64,000 nt of DNA from Acanthopleura granulata (Eukaryota > Mollusca > Polyplacophora > Chitonida > Chitonidae), in NCBI GenBank assembly GCA_016165875.1, contig JABBOT010000012.1, positions 9,018,805-9,082,804 of the forward strand, written 5' to 3'. The position numbers and the translations under genes are program-made. A model generated the notes under the pieces. The model saw only the letters and a program-made list of their open reading frames with translations. It was not told where the DNA came from and made no database searches. This document shows, piece after piece, positions 1-11,900 of this stretch. Every line of letters starts with the position of its first letter. Within the stretch, counting starts at the first letter, position 1.

Positions 1-80
1 ATTCATCATGTGAGTGGTTTGCTGAAGCATTCATCATGTGAGTGGTTTGTTGAAGCATTCATCATGCAAGTGACTTGCTG
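1..80. repeat. 28-bp minisatellite, end of array
   Basis: About three copies of a 28-bp unit (gaagcattcatcatgtgagt followed by ggtttgct) run off the left edge of the window. The same array is longer at 3648-3845. Confidence 0.85.
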
Positions 81-1040
81 TAAAAAAGAATAAGTTTACT
101 GTCGCATATGTAAATGCCATCTAATGTTTGTGGGAATAAGCTGGTCTATAAGCACAGAATGTTGTATGGTACTGGAAATTTTGTAATTCAAGTGCCATTG
201 GTAAATGTGTTACTGAGTAATGCTGTGCATTAATGTTGATTTCAGGCACTTTCAGTAACTCACTGATGTCATGATTCTAAGTGCTTGTACAGAAGATCAA
301 GTTAAACAGCCCTAAATACATGTATATGTATGCTCTTTGGATATAAGATATAAAAGAAGCTGTATCAAGTTAAAGTTTTCACATGATTAGGTGTGAGTTT
401 TCTTTTACCGGTCAGATTTTAGCACTTCAAAAAGCCAAATACAAAATGTACCTGGTAGCAGCAAATCTTTTAAAATTTTAGTGCTTGTTATATTCTTACT
501 GTTAACTGTTATGTTAAATTTTGCGTCATTTGATCAGGTAAGACCTGGGTTGTTTTATTAGTTTTGTTTCATTTTACATGATGAGGGCTTTTTAGTTATT
601 CTTCCAGAACATTCTGTAGGCACTTCTGCTTTTAGGAAAAGATAACTCTTACACCATATAGATGGATCTTTCAACCAATGACTGGTGTCCAGATTGCTAA
701 CTTCAGTGTAGATTTGATCGTGCTAACTCTGATACCCTATACACTGGCCAGTTCAGTATTAAACCCTTGGCTGCTTCCAGCATGGAACATTCGAAAATGA
801 GTTTGTGTTTGTCATTTGTTTTTAAGGTATTTGATTGGCACCTGAATAGTGACTTTTCAAACCAGCACACCCAAAACACCTGCGCAGTATTGACCGTTGG
901 TTTTCTGTTGAATATTGTGACTCGACAGTGGACAACTGTATTCCTTATTCATTCTCATTTAATCAGTTGTATTTCTTGGAAAAATGTGCATGAACATAAA
1001 TAACCCCATCTATTTTTTAATAGCACATCTACATTTTGTA

Positions 1041-1342
1041 CAGGCACTGAATACACAACCGCGCTAGTGCGGTGTAGTGACCCAGAAGCCTCCCACCAAT
1101 GCAATCGCTATAAGTTCCAGTCCAGCTCATGCTGGCTTCCTCTCCGGCGGTACGTGGGAAGATCTGCCAGCAACATGCGGATGGTAGTAGGTTTCCCCTG
1201 GGCTTTGCCCTGTTTCCCCTCAACACAATGCTGGCTGCCCTCTTATAAGTGAAATATTCTTGAGTACGCCGTAAAACACCAATAAAATAAATAAATAAAT
1301 AAGTAAATAAATAAAACATCAATCAAATAACTAAATAAATAT
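1041..1342 (+). repeat. tRNA-headed SINE with (aaat)n tail, copy in duplication 1
   Basis: The head carries gcgctagtgcgg and a B-box-like ataagttccagtcc. The body has the gctggcttcctctcc and gggaagatctgccagcaac motifs, and the tail is ataagtgaaatattcttgag, ccgtaaaacaccaat and aaataaataa. The same order recurs at 4812, 8096, 28040 and elsewhere in the window. Confidence 0.85.
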
Positions 1343-1710
1343 ACAAAGCAGACTTCCAGCTGGTTTCCAGGTTTGTAGTTGGAACCTTTCAGCTGGTTGG
1401 CAGATGAAGTGGTGAGTCCAAGTCTCATTTCACACACCTTCACATTGCCACAGTTTGTACACAGGTATCCCTTAGCTATATCCGCAGCCTGCGTAAATGT
1501 TAATTGGGGAGCTCTTATGAACTTTATGAACATTCAGTTCAGGCTGGATTTCCTTTGTAGGTTTCAGTGGATGAAGTTGTATGCATGTCAGTGTTTCATT
1601 GCCTTGCCAGTAATGAATTTCCTTCCACTCATATGTAGACCTATATACTGTTCATATTCACGCAACAGCTGATGGTTTCACATGAAGATAGATATCCAGT
1701 CAGGAGTAAA

Positions 1711-1720
1711 NNNNNNNNNN
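1711..1720. other. Assembly gap (10 N)
   Basis: Ten consecutive N bases. A round-number gap placed where copy 1 of a near-identical duplication ends suggests that the assembly is uncertain here. Confidence 0.99.
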
Positions 1721-1813
1721 GAAGAAGACATGGAAGCCTTACGTGCCGTACTGGTCTTCACGGCCGAAAAACTAAACGAATTCATCACAGAACTGGAGGC
1801 AGAGCTGCAATGA
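1721..1813 (+). CDS. C-terminal coding end of an unidentified gene (partial)
   Basis: From the first base after the gap there is an open frame of 30 codons ending in TGA at 1811-1813. The peptide is acidic and helical-looking, starting EEDMEALRAVLVF and ending ELEAELQ, with leucines and glutamates spaced as in a coiled coil. Third positions are G/C-rich compared with the surroundings, which supports real coding. The 5' boundary is hidden by the gap, so no acceptor can be seen. I do not recognise the family. The sequence right after the stop is a minisatellite that would form the start of its 3' UTR. Confidence 0.5.
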   Translation, partial: EEDMEALRAVLVFTAEKLNEFITELEAELQ

Positions 1814-1821
1814 TGTGAAAA

Positions 1822-2295
1822 CTTGCTCAGCTGTCAGCTGTAATGACCAGTGGACTTAACTGTGACCTGCAGTGACCAGCAGACTAAACTGTGAACTGTA
1901 AAGTTAACCTGTGGACTCTAAGGGACAACATACTTTGCAATGAACTGTAAAGGCCAACTGATTTTACTGTGGACTGTGAAGCCCAGTTTACTAAACTCCG
2001 CACTTTAAGGGCCAACTAATATTAGCATGAACGACAACGGTCAGCAGAAGAGTAAAGGCCAACTGACTATACTATGAACTGTAAGGACTAACAGACCTGA
2101 CTTTACTGTGAAGTGTAAGAACTAACGGAACTGACTTTACTGTGAAGTGTAAGAACTAACGGAACTGACTTTACTGTGAAGTGTCAGAACTAACGGAACT
2201 GACTTTACTGTGAAGTGTCAGAACTAACGGAACTGACTTTACTGTGAAGTGTCAGAACTAACGGAACTGACTTTACTGTGAACTGTAAATGTTAA
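1822..2295. repeat. 34-bp minisatellite, degenerate then homogeneous
   Basis: A unit containing ggaactgactttactgtgaa and gtgtaagaactaac is repeated at a period of about 34 bp. Copies are diverged near 1830-2080 and nearly identical at 2095-2290, which indicates recent expansion on the right side. It begins just after the stop codon at 1813. Confidence 0.8.
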
Positions 2296-3100
2296 CTTTA
2301 TTGCTTTAACTTCCTTGTGATCAGAAAATATCTTCAAGAATTCATGAAATGTTACCTCTCTTGTAGTCTGGTTTAATTTGATGGCATATCTTAACACATT
2401 TTTGTTAAAGTAAAAGACAGCCCATGACTGAGGCACTGTTTATTAAAAAGATTACAAAATTCCCTTTTGAATACTAAAAACTTTGAATTTGTGTTAATTC
2501 GTTGCCGAATTGTCTTTGTTTGAAGTGTGGAGTATTGTGCTGCCGACGGGATCTGAAGGCGCCCGCACTCTTAAGCTATGGGAGACTGACCAGTCAGAGA
2601 ACTAGGAGATATTAGCTGTTTATAAGCTGTGACATAAATCTTCTGAGTTGAATGTCAATATAACATGTAATAACATAGGGACAGGACACTCTTTTATATG
2701 TTTTAATTATAAGTAGTACAGGTGTGAACAACACTGCAAATTATTTTCCGACCATTGTCAGCCACAACCCTAACAGCATACTACAGTCTCAGCTTACAAG
2801 AGTGTTCCATGCTTGGAACAATTACATCACAGCCCAGATTGAATGGCTGCGTTTCATGGTAGTCGATGGAGCATGGTCAAATGTCTATTTCCACTGTGAT
2901 TTTGGCTGTTAGAAAAAATACTTCAACTGAAATAAACATAATGTTCTGCAACCTTTTTGGCAGACTCAACTTAGAATGTGAGCTGTCTTTCACTTAAAGC
3001 CCATGTTTAAGTATAAATGTATTTAAGCTTCCCAGCTTTCTTCTTAGGCTGTAGAACTCTCAACAGTTAGTCTAATAGTTTATGAACTGGGCCAGAAAAT
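2296..3100. other. No gene seen
   Basis: AT-rich sequence without convincing coding potential, splice-bounded open frame or known repeat. Confidence 0.5.
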
Positions 3101-3104
3101 GGCC

Positions 3105-3470
3105 AGTGATCTAGAGTGTTGTACAAAATTGTAGATTTGTTATCTCTTACATAACCCTTGTCTGTGTCAACTCAAAATTTGAACAATAATTTGAATGCAG
3201 TGGTAAGCTTGTAAAGAAGAGTGTAGAATAATTATCTGTGACATAACCAAGCTACTAGTATATCTACAACTACCTGTGTCAATTCAGAATTAGAATGATA
3301 TTTTTAATATACAAATGCTATGGTAATGTTATAAAGAAGAGTGTAGAATGGTTATCTCTGACATAAGCATTTTATAGCATAACCAGGCTAAATCTACAAC
3401 TGACTGTGTCAGCTCAGGGTTTGAATGATAATTTGAACAATTACATAGACTGTGGTAATCTCGTGCAATC
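3105..3470. repeat. Three degenerate tandem units of about 110-150 bp
   Basis: The phrases aagaagagtgtagaat, ttatctctgacataa, ctacaact and ctgtgtcaactcag recur in the same order three times. Confidence 0.7.
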
Positions 3471-3529
3471 ACAGTGTATTTGCATTTGCCAGCTGCATGT
3501 GCGAGTAATGGCACGTGTCAGCTTCAGCC

Positions 3530-3640
3530 AAGGTATTGTGGCTACAGGAATTCTGGTACAGGCTACAGGAATTCCGGCACAGTGCTCCTGTACTTATGGT
3601 ACAGTGCTCCTGTAATTCTGGTAGAGTGCTCCTGTAACTA
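3530..3640. repeat. Short tandem repeat (about 20-23 bp)
   Basis: The motifs ggctacaggaattc and gtacagtgctcctgta alternate over about 100 bp. Confidence 0.6.
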
Positions 3641-3647
3641 TTTATTC

Positions 3648-3845
3648 TGAAGCATTCATGATGTAAGTGGTTTGCTGAAGCATTCATGATGTAAGTGGTT
3701 TGCTGAAGCATTCATGATGTAAGTGGTTTGCTGAAGCATTCATCATGTGAGTGGTTTGCTTAAGCATTCATCATGTGAGTGGTTTGCTGAAGCATTCATC
3801 ATGTGAGTGGTTTGTTGAAGCATTCATCATGCAAGTGACTTGCTG
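3648..3845. repeat. 28-bp minisatellite, about 7 copies
   Basis: Unit gaagcattcatgatgtaagt plus ggtttgct. The first copies carry gatgtaag and the later ones catgtgag, so two variant blocks are joined. This array leads directly into duplication copy 2. Confidence 0.85.
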
Positions 3846-5484
3846 TAAAAAAGAATAAGTTTACTGTCGCATATGTAAATGCCATCTAATGTTTGTGGGA
3901 ATAAGCTGGTCTATAAGCACAGAATGTTGTATGGTACTGGAAATTTTGTAATTCAAGTGTCATTGGTAAATGTGTTACTGAGTAATGCTGTACATTAATG
4001 TTGATTTCAGGCACATTCAGTAACTCACTGATGTCATGATTCTAAGTGCTTGTACAAAAGATCAAGTTAAACGGCCCTAAATACATGTATATGTATGCTC
4101 TTTGGATATAAGATATAAAAGAAGCTGTATCAAGTTAAAGTTTTCACATGATTAGGTGTGAGTTTTCTTTTACCGGGCAGATTTTAGCACTTCAAAAAGC
4201 CAAATACAAAATGTACCTGGTAGCAGCAAATCTTTTAAAATTTTAGTGCTTGTTATATTCTTACTGTTAACTGTTATGTTAAATTTTGCGTCATTTGATC
4301 AGGTAAGACCTGGTTTGTTTTATTAGTGTTGTTTGATTTTACATGATGAGGGCTTTTTAGTTATTCTTCCAGAACATTCTGTAGGCCTACTCACTTCTGC
4401 TTTTAGGAAAAGATAACTCTTACACCATATAGATGGATCTTTCAACCAATGACTGGTGTCCAGATTGCTAACTTCAGTGTAGATTTGATCGTGCTAACTC
4501 TGATACCCTATACACTGGCCTGTTCAGTATTAAACCCTTGGCTGCTTCCAGCATGGAACATTCGAAAATGAGTTTGTGTTTGTCATTTGTTTTTAAGGTA
4601 TTTGATTGGCACCTGAATAGTGACTTTTCAAACCAGCACACCCAAAACACCTGCGCAGTATTGACCGTTGGTTTTCTGTTGAATATTGTGACTTGACAGT
4701 GGACAACTGTATTCCTTATTCATTCTCATTTAATTAGTTGTATTTCTTGGAAAAATGCGCACGAACATAAATAACCCCATCTATTTTTTAATAGCACATG
4801 TACATTTTGTACAGGCACTGAATACACAACCGCGCTAGTGCAGTGTAGTGACCCAGAAGCCTCCCACCAATGCGATCGCTATAAGTTCCAGTCCAGCTCA
4901 TGCTGGCTTCCTCTCCGGCGGTACGTGGGAAGATCTGCCAGCAACATGCGGATGGTTGTAGGTTTCCCCTGGGCTTTGCCCTGTTTCCCCTCAACACAAT
5001 GCTGGCTGCCCTCTTATAAGTGAAATATTCTTGAGTACGCCGTAAAACACCAATAAAATAAATAAATAAATAAGTAAATAAATAAAACATCAATCAAATA
5101 ACTAAATAAATATACAAAGCAGACTTCCAGCTGGTTTCCAGGTTTGTAGTTGGAACCTTTCAGCTGGTTGGCAGATGAAGTGCTGAGTCCAAGTCTCATT
5201 TCACACACCTTCACATTGCCACAGTTTGCACACAGGTATCCCTTAGCTATATCCGCACCCTGCACGTATGTTAATTGGGGAGTTCTTATGAACTTTATGA
5301 ACATTCAGTTCAGGCTGGATTTCCTTTGTTTGCAGGTTTCAGTGGATGAAGTTGTATGCATGTCGGTGTTTCATTGCCTTGCCAGTAATGAATTTCCTTC
5401 CACTCATATGTAGGCCTATATACTGTTCATATTCACGCCCCAGCTGATGGTTTCACATGAAGATAGGTATCCAGTCAGGAGTAA
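3766..5484. repeat. Large direct duplication, copy 2
   Basis: Near-identical partner of 1-1710. It ends at 5484 in caggagtaaa, the same bases that precede the N gap in copy 1. To its right the sequence is unique (aataaaatgtgtag...), not the coding exon that follows the gap. Confidence 0.9.
4812..5113 (+). repeat. tRNA-headed SINE, copy in duplication 2
   Basis: Almost identical to the SINE at 1041-1342, so it was duplicated with the surrounding block and is not an independent insertion. Confidence 0.85.
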
Positions 5485-7760
5485 AAATAAAATGTGTAGG
5501 TACAATGCATGTCAAGCCGTCAGCTAGCGAATAAATTCATTTGTACTAGTACGTTATAGGCCTCTATAACTCAATATAGGGCCATAGTCCTTCATAGTTT
5601 TGAATTGAGCGATGTGTCATGGTAATATTATACACGTATATACATATATAATGACGGACATTCTCGCATTCCATTATATACAAATGATAGCTGCCAGGGG
5701 TATTAGCGAAAATTTTTTTGAAATAGGGTTGAATTATGCAGTGTGAGTCTGTAATGGAGCTGATGATTTAATTATAGGTATAGACCTGCACCCTACAGCC
5801 CGCGTCTGCAGATGGAGGCCATGAATGCCGAATTCGCATTGCATTCTTTTCGCCTAAAATTGTCTTCACCTTCAGCAAAAGTGGGTATATATTTGTATAA
5901 TTAAGGTACCCATGAGGCCTTATATTTATATTTGTCAAGTCTGTTACCTCCCATGCAGAACAATCACCGTTTTTACGAACCCTCAGAAAAGTCTTCCGAC
6001 AAATCCGTTCTCGAGGTGGTGACGGATTGCATTTCGTCAATCTCGCGTAATCAGGAACAGATACATCGACGAAAATGCAATCTGTAATCACTAACGGAAC
6101 GGATCGAACGAAACGTGCACGAAATACATGAAACTACAAATTTCTGTCCGAACATTTTAATTGGATTTAAAAAGCGATAGTAAACATAAAGCTTATATAT
6201 ATGCCTATATAGCAACCCCTTAAAACCCCATAGAGTCTGCAAAGGTATGAAACTGGAATTATATACTTTAATTGCATTGAACTTAAAAAGTCTTGTAAGA
6301 ACGCTGCATGTGGACCCCTTGTTGTCACCGAGCTATTAGGTCTAAGAAAGTGGAGGTCTACACAGGCTGCATGAGCTTCAAAAGTTCCCGTGTCCGAGGC
6401 TGTGATTGAACCAGTACCTTATTAATGTGACCTCGATTCAAAGACAATAAGCGTTTAGGCCTAACTGCAAGGCAAAGGGCTGAATCCTGACATAGAGGCG
6501 TATCGTATGCGAATGCGGTTTGTACGCCCATGGGCAGATCTATTTGTAAATAAATGTAGGCCTTATGTAGGTTTGTAAGTTCCATTTCTGAATACTCCAC
6601 CCTTCTGACTGCAATCTGTATAAGTGCACAGTTGCAACCAAATGTAAACTGACATGCGAATTGTAACAGAGGAAATTGCAATCGTCAACTTCCTGCCAAT
6701 TATATTTCGACGCTAACCTGATAATTATGCCCAACACATTTTTATTATATTTGCCTGTCCGATACATAAATGTTACATGTATAACGACTGTTTGGCAAAG
6801 CCTTGTATATATGTAGGCGTATCTAGGCTTGTACGCTTTATATACAAGCCATATAGAACTTTGCGAAGTGATGACGTAGGTCTCCTGTTCCGAGAACTTT
6901 ATTATAGGCTTAATCTAAAGGTTTATGAGTATAGACAGAAGGCTATAAGGCCCTACGCCTGAGAAGAGCAGTGTTGTTGTAAATTAGAAAATGTTTATTT
7001 CTTGACACATGTATATGTACTTTTTAACATTCAGTTCACTCTTCCCCAGTGTACATTACATGCTGGTGCCCTACATCTGTAATAGGCCTAGAAGTTCATT
7101 CCAAACACGAAATACATCTACATGACGCATAGAAGAAAAAACCAAACAATCTCCATGCTTTTATCTTTTTCCCATTCTCTTTATATCTATATATAAACTC
7201 GTGCATGTGAAAAAACAGATGTCTCAGCGTTAATACTGTACAGGGCCTAACATATATCGGTCTGCCGTCTCCAGGGCCGTTTTGAGATCTCATATATGTT
7301 GCTCTCACCTTTCATCAGAGAGGAAACCAGCATGAGCTGGTCTTGGACTCACAGCGGCCGTAATGGTGAGAGATTCCAGAGTCAGTGTGTTGGTGCAGCA
7401 CGCTAATTACTCGGCCAGGGACACCCCAGGGTGCATGGCACGGAGACCCAAGGATGCACGCTTGTCTTCCAATCTCTCAGCCACAGGTGTAGGTTCAATC
7501 CCAGCGTCGAGGAATTTTGCCAATACTTCGCAGTCCCCACCGTTATACCTTAGCTTTGTTGGTGACACATAAGAACGGTCAACATTACTCGAAAGGTCGC
7601 TAATTTACATGTTACTCTTCAAATGAATATCGTCAGAGAACACACTTAATTGCCTGAGCTTTTTCTAAGTCGACAATGATCATGTATAAGAAGGCAAATT
7701 GGGTGCGTTAAGGTGAAGCTCACTGGAGATCACTTGTCGTTCATACAAGTATAATTGCAG
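5485..7760. other. No gene recognised
   Basis: Unique sequence with more CpG than the flanks around 5950-6120. Open frames here, including a 107-codon minus frame at 5768-6091, show no recognisable domain or splice-bounded structure. At 7495-7510 there is a tRNA B-box-like phrase (ggttcaatcccag) that is probably a SINE remnant. Confidence 0.5.
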
Positions 7761-7764
7761 CGTT

Positions 7765-8450
7765 AATGACCATCATATAAGTATGGCGTTAACCACTGAA
7801 GTCATATAAGTAAGGCGTTAACCACTGTCTTATAAGTACGGCGTTAACCACTGTCATATAAGTACGGCGTTAACCACTGTCACATAAGCATGACGTTAAC
7901 CACTGTCATATAAGTGCGGCTTTAAACACTGTCATACTAGTAAGGCGTGAACGACCTTCATATAAGTACGGCGTTCACCACTATAATCATCTAAGTAAGG
8001 CGTTAGCCACTGTCTTATAAGTACGGCGTTAACCACTGCCATATAAGTATACGGTTTTAACCACTGTCATTAAAAGTAAGGCGGCGCATTGGTGTCCGAC
8101 TGGGGTTAGCGCGCCAGCGCGGCGTTATGACCACGTGCCTCTCACCAATGCGGTCGCTGTGAGTTCAAGTTCTGCTGATGCTGGCTTCCTTTCCGGCCGC
8201 ACATGGGAAGGTCCGCCAGCAACCTGAATGGTCGTGGGTTTCCCCCGGGCTTCGCCAGCTTTCCTCCCACCATAACGAGGCCGCTGTCGTATAAGTGAAA
8301 TATTCTTGAGTTTGGCGTAAAACACCGATCAAGTAAATAAATAAATAAATAAAAGTAAGGCGTTAGCCACTAACATATAACTGTGGCGTTAGCGTAAAAC
8401 CCCAAGCATACATACATATATATAAGTGCGGCGTTAGCCACCAATCAATA
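7765..8450. repeat. 26-bp minisatellite interrupted by a SINE
   Basis: About a dozen copies of a unit containing ataagtacggcgttaaccac run from 7765 to 8085. The array resumes after a SINE at 8355-8450 with diverged copies. The unit resembles the SINE 3' tail with an internal deletion. Confidence 0.85.
8096..8354 (+). repeat. tRNA-headed SINE inside minisatellite
   Basis: Best-preserved copy of the family. The head is ggggttagcgcgccagcgcg, the B box gtgagttcaagttc, the middle gctggcttcctttccggcc, and the tail ataagtgaaatattcttgag then ggcgtaaaacaccgatca and (aaat)n. Confidence 0.88.
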
Positions 8451-8815
8451 ATTCACTCCATGAAGCATATCTTGTTTTTTAATATGACTGGGTCGGTGCC
8501 ACCGCTTTTCACTCAAAACACAGCAATATTACAACGTCACCAGGACCTCACACTGCATGACCAGCCATCTTTGGGGTATGACGTTGTTAAATCAAATACA
8601 GCTTCTGCTGATTGGGCGGTGGCCTTAAGCCGAGAGATTTATCAGGCTTACGCCTCGCCCAATATGAGGCTTACAGACCCCACATAGTTTCGTATCCTTT
8701 CACTCAGTAACCAAATAACAATAATACATGTATATGTATTACTGAGGTTTGAAAGGTTAAGTTGGGTGGCTCAGGTATGACAACCAAGACCAGATCACAT
8801 TTAGGCTCTTTCACC

Positions 8816-8821
8816 TTTAAT
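8816..8821 (-). other. Possible poly(A) signal of the LRR gene
   Basis: ATTAAA on the minus strand, about 125 bp beyond the stop codon of the LRR receptor-like gene. It is the nearest recognisable signal, but usage is not proven. Confidence 0.35.
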
Positions 8822-8943
8822 ACAGGAATGTATAAAAATGTTGATCACTCATATTAAATATATATATCGCGAACAAATCAAGGCCAATTAAAAGCATGTT
8901 CATCACTGTCCCAGTCAGTCGTGTAACAAGAATGCCATTTGTG

Positions 8944-11900
8944 TCATATTTCAATCTCGTCAGCAGGTTGCTCACTGCTGGTCATGTTCCCTGGAGTACA
9001 CCCGGATTTACGGAAAGGCATGGATTCCATGTGGTAGGTAGGATTGTCCATAATCACCATTTTCTTGGTTTTCGGGGGCGGGGAAGGTGGTGACAAATCG
9101 TCCTGCTCGCCTTCGTCCGTTTTGTCACTGACAGGATCCCCGCTGTGGGCCGATTCGTTTTCTTTCAACTCTTTAACTACTGGAGTATTCCTCGGGCACT
9201 CGTAGTAACTTAACGTATTGTCACAGCTTGGTAGGTGCTTAACCACAGGCATGACCAGGGCACTTGGCTTGGCACTACCACTCAGCTCGCCTGAGTCCCT
9301 ACCCTCCGCACCAGGAGCACTACTAGTGTCTTGCAAATGGTCCTGTTTGTATTTCACATGGTTCTCGATAGGTATGGTGTCCTCATAGATGTGGTCAACG
9401 TCACTGTCACCCGAACTGTCCTTGTCGTCAATGCGAACATGTAGGTGGTAGTCGGTTTCGTACAAGTTTTTACACGGTCCCTGATCATTCAATCCGTCGT
9501 CTTTTCCTGTGATTTTAGAATCATTTTTCTTGGCCTTGGATAGTGGAGTTGCTTTGCTAGCGGTCATGCCAGGAGAAGATAGTTGTTCTTCGTCGCCTTG
9601 GGCGACATTTCTTTCCCTGGTGTCTTCCTCGTCGCCTGTAGAACTCCTGATAGGAAGTAATGGCTGGGCAATGTGTACGAGTCCGTCCTGTTCTGGTTGC
9701 CCTCTTGAAGCTCGGTAATGTTCCGAATCTCTCAATAACAAATCACTCAGCACAACAGAGTCACCAGTATGATCATTGGCTTTGGTGCGAGAAAAGCATG
9801 GAAATGTTCTTCCAAGAAAGCCTTTGGGGGCTCTAATATCATGGAATTCTCCTCTTTGACTCAAGCGCCTCGACGGTACATCGGCTTTGCGTTGACAACG
9901 CTTGTAACACACAAGGAAGACAACGACGACGCTGATGAAACAAATAACGCTGATGATAACAAGACCAGTCTTAAGATGAGCTACTGGTGTAGGCGCTGCT
10001 ATGCCTTGCGATGTTGTGTCCCAGTGCGAGTCGCTGCCTGATGATACTGGTGATATGTTTAGCGTGGCTGTATCCCATGTCGTCACGGAGACACCTGTTG
10101 GCGTCTTCTCGACGTCTGCTGTGACGTCATGCGCATAATCGTAGAAACAGCGGCTACCTAGGGATTGACCATCGTCATTCAGAGCCTCCAGGCAAATGTC
10201 GTGACTGAGACTCTGGTTTGTGTACACAAACGAATAACTGTGATCCTGGGGATTGAGAAGATGGATAGAAGTCGGTATATCTCTTCCCTCACTCGTCACA
10301 TTCACCCGCACTTTAGACCATTTCCCCGGTCCATAAAGTTCCCAGTTCAACGTAAATCCCAACTCAAAATCAGTAATATTTACGCGAACGTCTAGGAAGT
10401 GATCTAAAGAACACTCCGAGAGATGACAATACGAACTACAAGAGCGCCATCTACACTTCACCAGGTAGCCTCTGTCCTCCATGGGCGAGGAGCACCTGCT
10501 GTCGTCCAGGATCGTTTTACAGAAGGACGTTCTAAGGCCGAGAAACCGCGCGCAGTCGCAGTCAAGAGGATTACCCATCAAACGCAAAACCTGAAGACCA
10601 GGCATGGCGAACACGCTGGCTGGCAATGCCTTGAGCTTGTTGTGGCTCAAATCAATCTGTCGCAATGACCGCGGTATTAGGGCAATGGAAGCTGGGTCGA
10701 CCACAGCAATCCCGTTACCAACAAATGAAATTTTTTCCAACCTCGTCCGCAGGTAATTCCCACTCCCGAAATTTGTCCACTTCAGTCTTGTTAGATTGTT
10801 GTTGTCTAGCAGCAACTCTCTAACACTATATCCAATGCAACTAACAGGTGGGATGGTTTGAAGGCGGTTGAATGACAAGTCTAGAACTTTGAAAACCACG
10901 TGGAACTCAATAAAACAGGACGGGAAGGTTTCCAGCTGATTATTTCTCATATTGTAAAAGACATTTGTAGGTCTTGATGGAATTATTGTGAATAATGACG
11001 TACTTTCAAACGATGTTACCTTGTTGTTTGAAAGGTCAATGTGCACTACATTTAGTCCCCCGAACGTTCGCAAGTATATGAAATACGGTGCACGTTGAAG
11101 CAAGTTCCTGGATACGTTAATCGTAATCTGAGTCGATCCAATCCCACCGTAGGATATTGCGACACTCGGCCAATTGGTGATTTTGTTACTGGACATGTCC
11201 AGTATGAACTCTCTAAACGCAGGAATAGTGCCACTGTTAACAAAAGTGATGAAATTGTCAGAGAAGTCCAGTAACGAAAACCTTTGGTGTTCCGGAATTC
11301 CCTTCAAGTCAAGAGAGGTCAGAAGATTTTTGGCCATGGATAATCGCTTCAGATTTGGCAGAGCGAGGAGGTAAGGTGGCAGAGAATCAAACAAGTTTTC
11401 AGACATGTCCAAATCCTCTAACCCAGTGTACTCACGGAAAACGTGCTCGTACAGGCCCTCCAGTCTATTCTTTCGAAGAGACAGCACCTTGATGTTTTGG
11501 ACGGAGCTTCCCAGGACAAAAATGGAAAGCAAATTGTCTCCGAGGTATAGATATTTCAGTGATGGTACACTGAAGATCTTGTTCCCGAAGTGAGTAAGCC
11601 GGTTTTTGGATAAATCCAGTGTCTCCAGTCTTTTCAACTCAACGGGGACTGGTGATTCAGAGCTAATCGTCAACAGGTTTTTCGATAAACTGAGAAACAC
11701 CAGGTTCTGCACTCTTGCAAACGGCAAGCCAGCGAGCTGAGACAGAACATTGCCACTCAAATCTAACCTAGTCAAAGATGGAACCTCGTGAAAATCCATT
11801 TGCCCGAGCGTAAAAATCCGGTTTTCGGACAGATTCAGAGAGGTTAGTTTCGAGAGTCCCTTCAGCGTACATACCGGTACAAGCTTTAAAGCATTGCCAC

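Larger units (their letters stand above)
1..1710. repeat. Large direct duplication, copy 1 (ends at assembly gap)
   Basis: This block is nearly the same as 3766-5484, with an offset of about 3765-3771 and roughly 2% substitutions plus small indels (for example an extra 7 bases near 4387). It contains a SINE at 1041-1342. It stops exactly where the 10-N gap begins, so its true right-hand end is unknown. Both copies keep splice-like boundaries, such as an acceptor near 1560 in copy 1 and near 5334 in copy 2. The block may therefore be intronic sequence of the gene whose last coding exon lies after the gap; this is inference. Confidence 0.9.

Noticed and set aside
1029..1322. 97-codon minus open frame, repeated at 4788-5093
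   Set aside because: It lies over the SINE body and tail in both duplication copies; transposon sequence read in reverse.
5768..6091. 107-codon minus-strand frame in a CpG-richer region
   Set aside because: No recognisable domain, no splice-supported extension and a translation without family-like features; not enough to call a gene.
7400..7520. Possible tRNA gene (ggttcaatcccag B box)
   Set aside because: No matching A box at the right spacing and no cloverleaf; better explained as a SINE remnant. The same holds for gggttcaatcccagg near 45138.
7765..8090. CRISPR-like regular array
   Set aside because: Units are contiguous with no unique spacers, in a eukaryotic genome; this is a minisatellite. 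The same applies to the arrays at 18270, 22403, 26280 and 47155.
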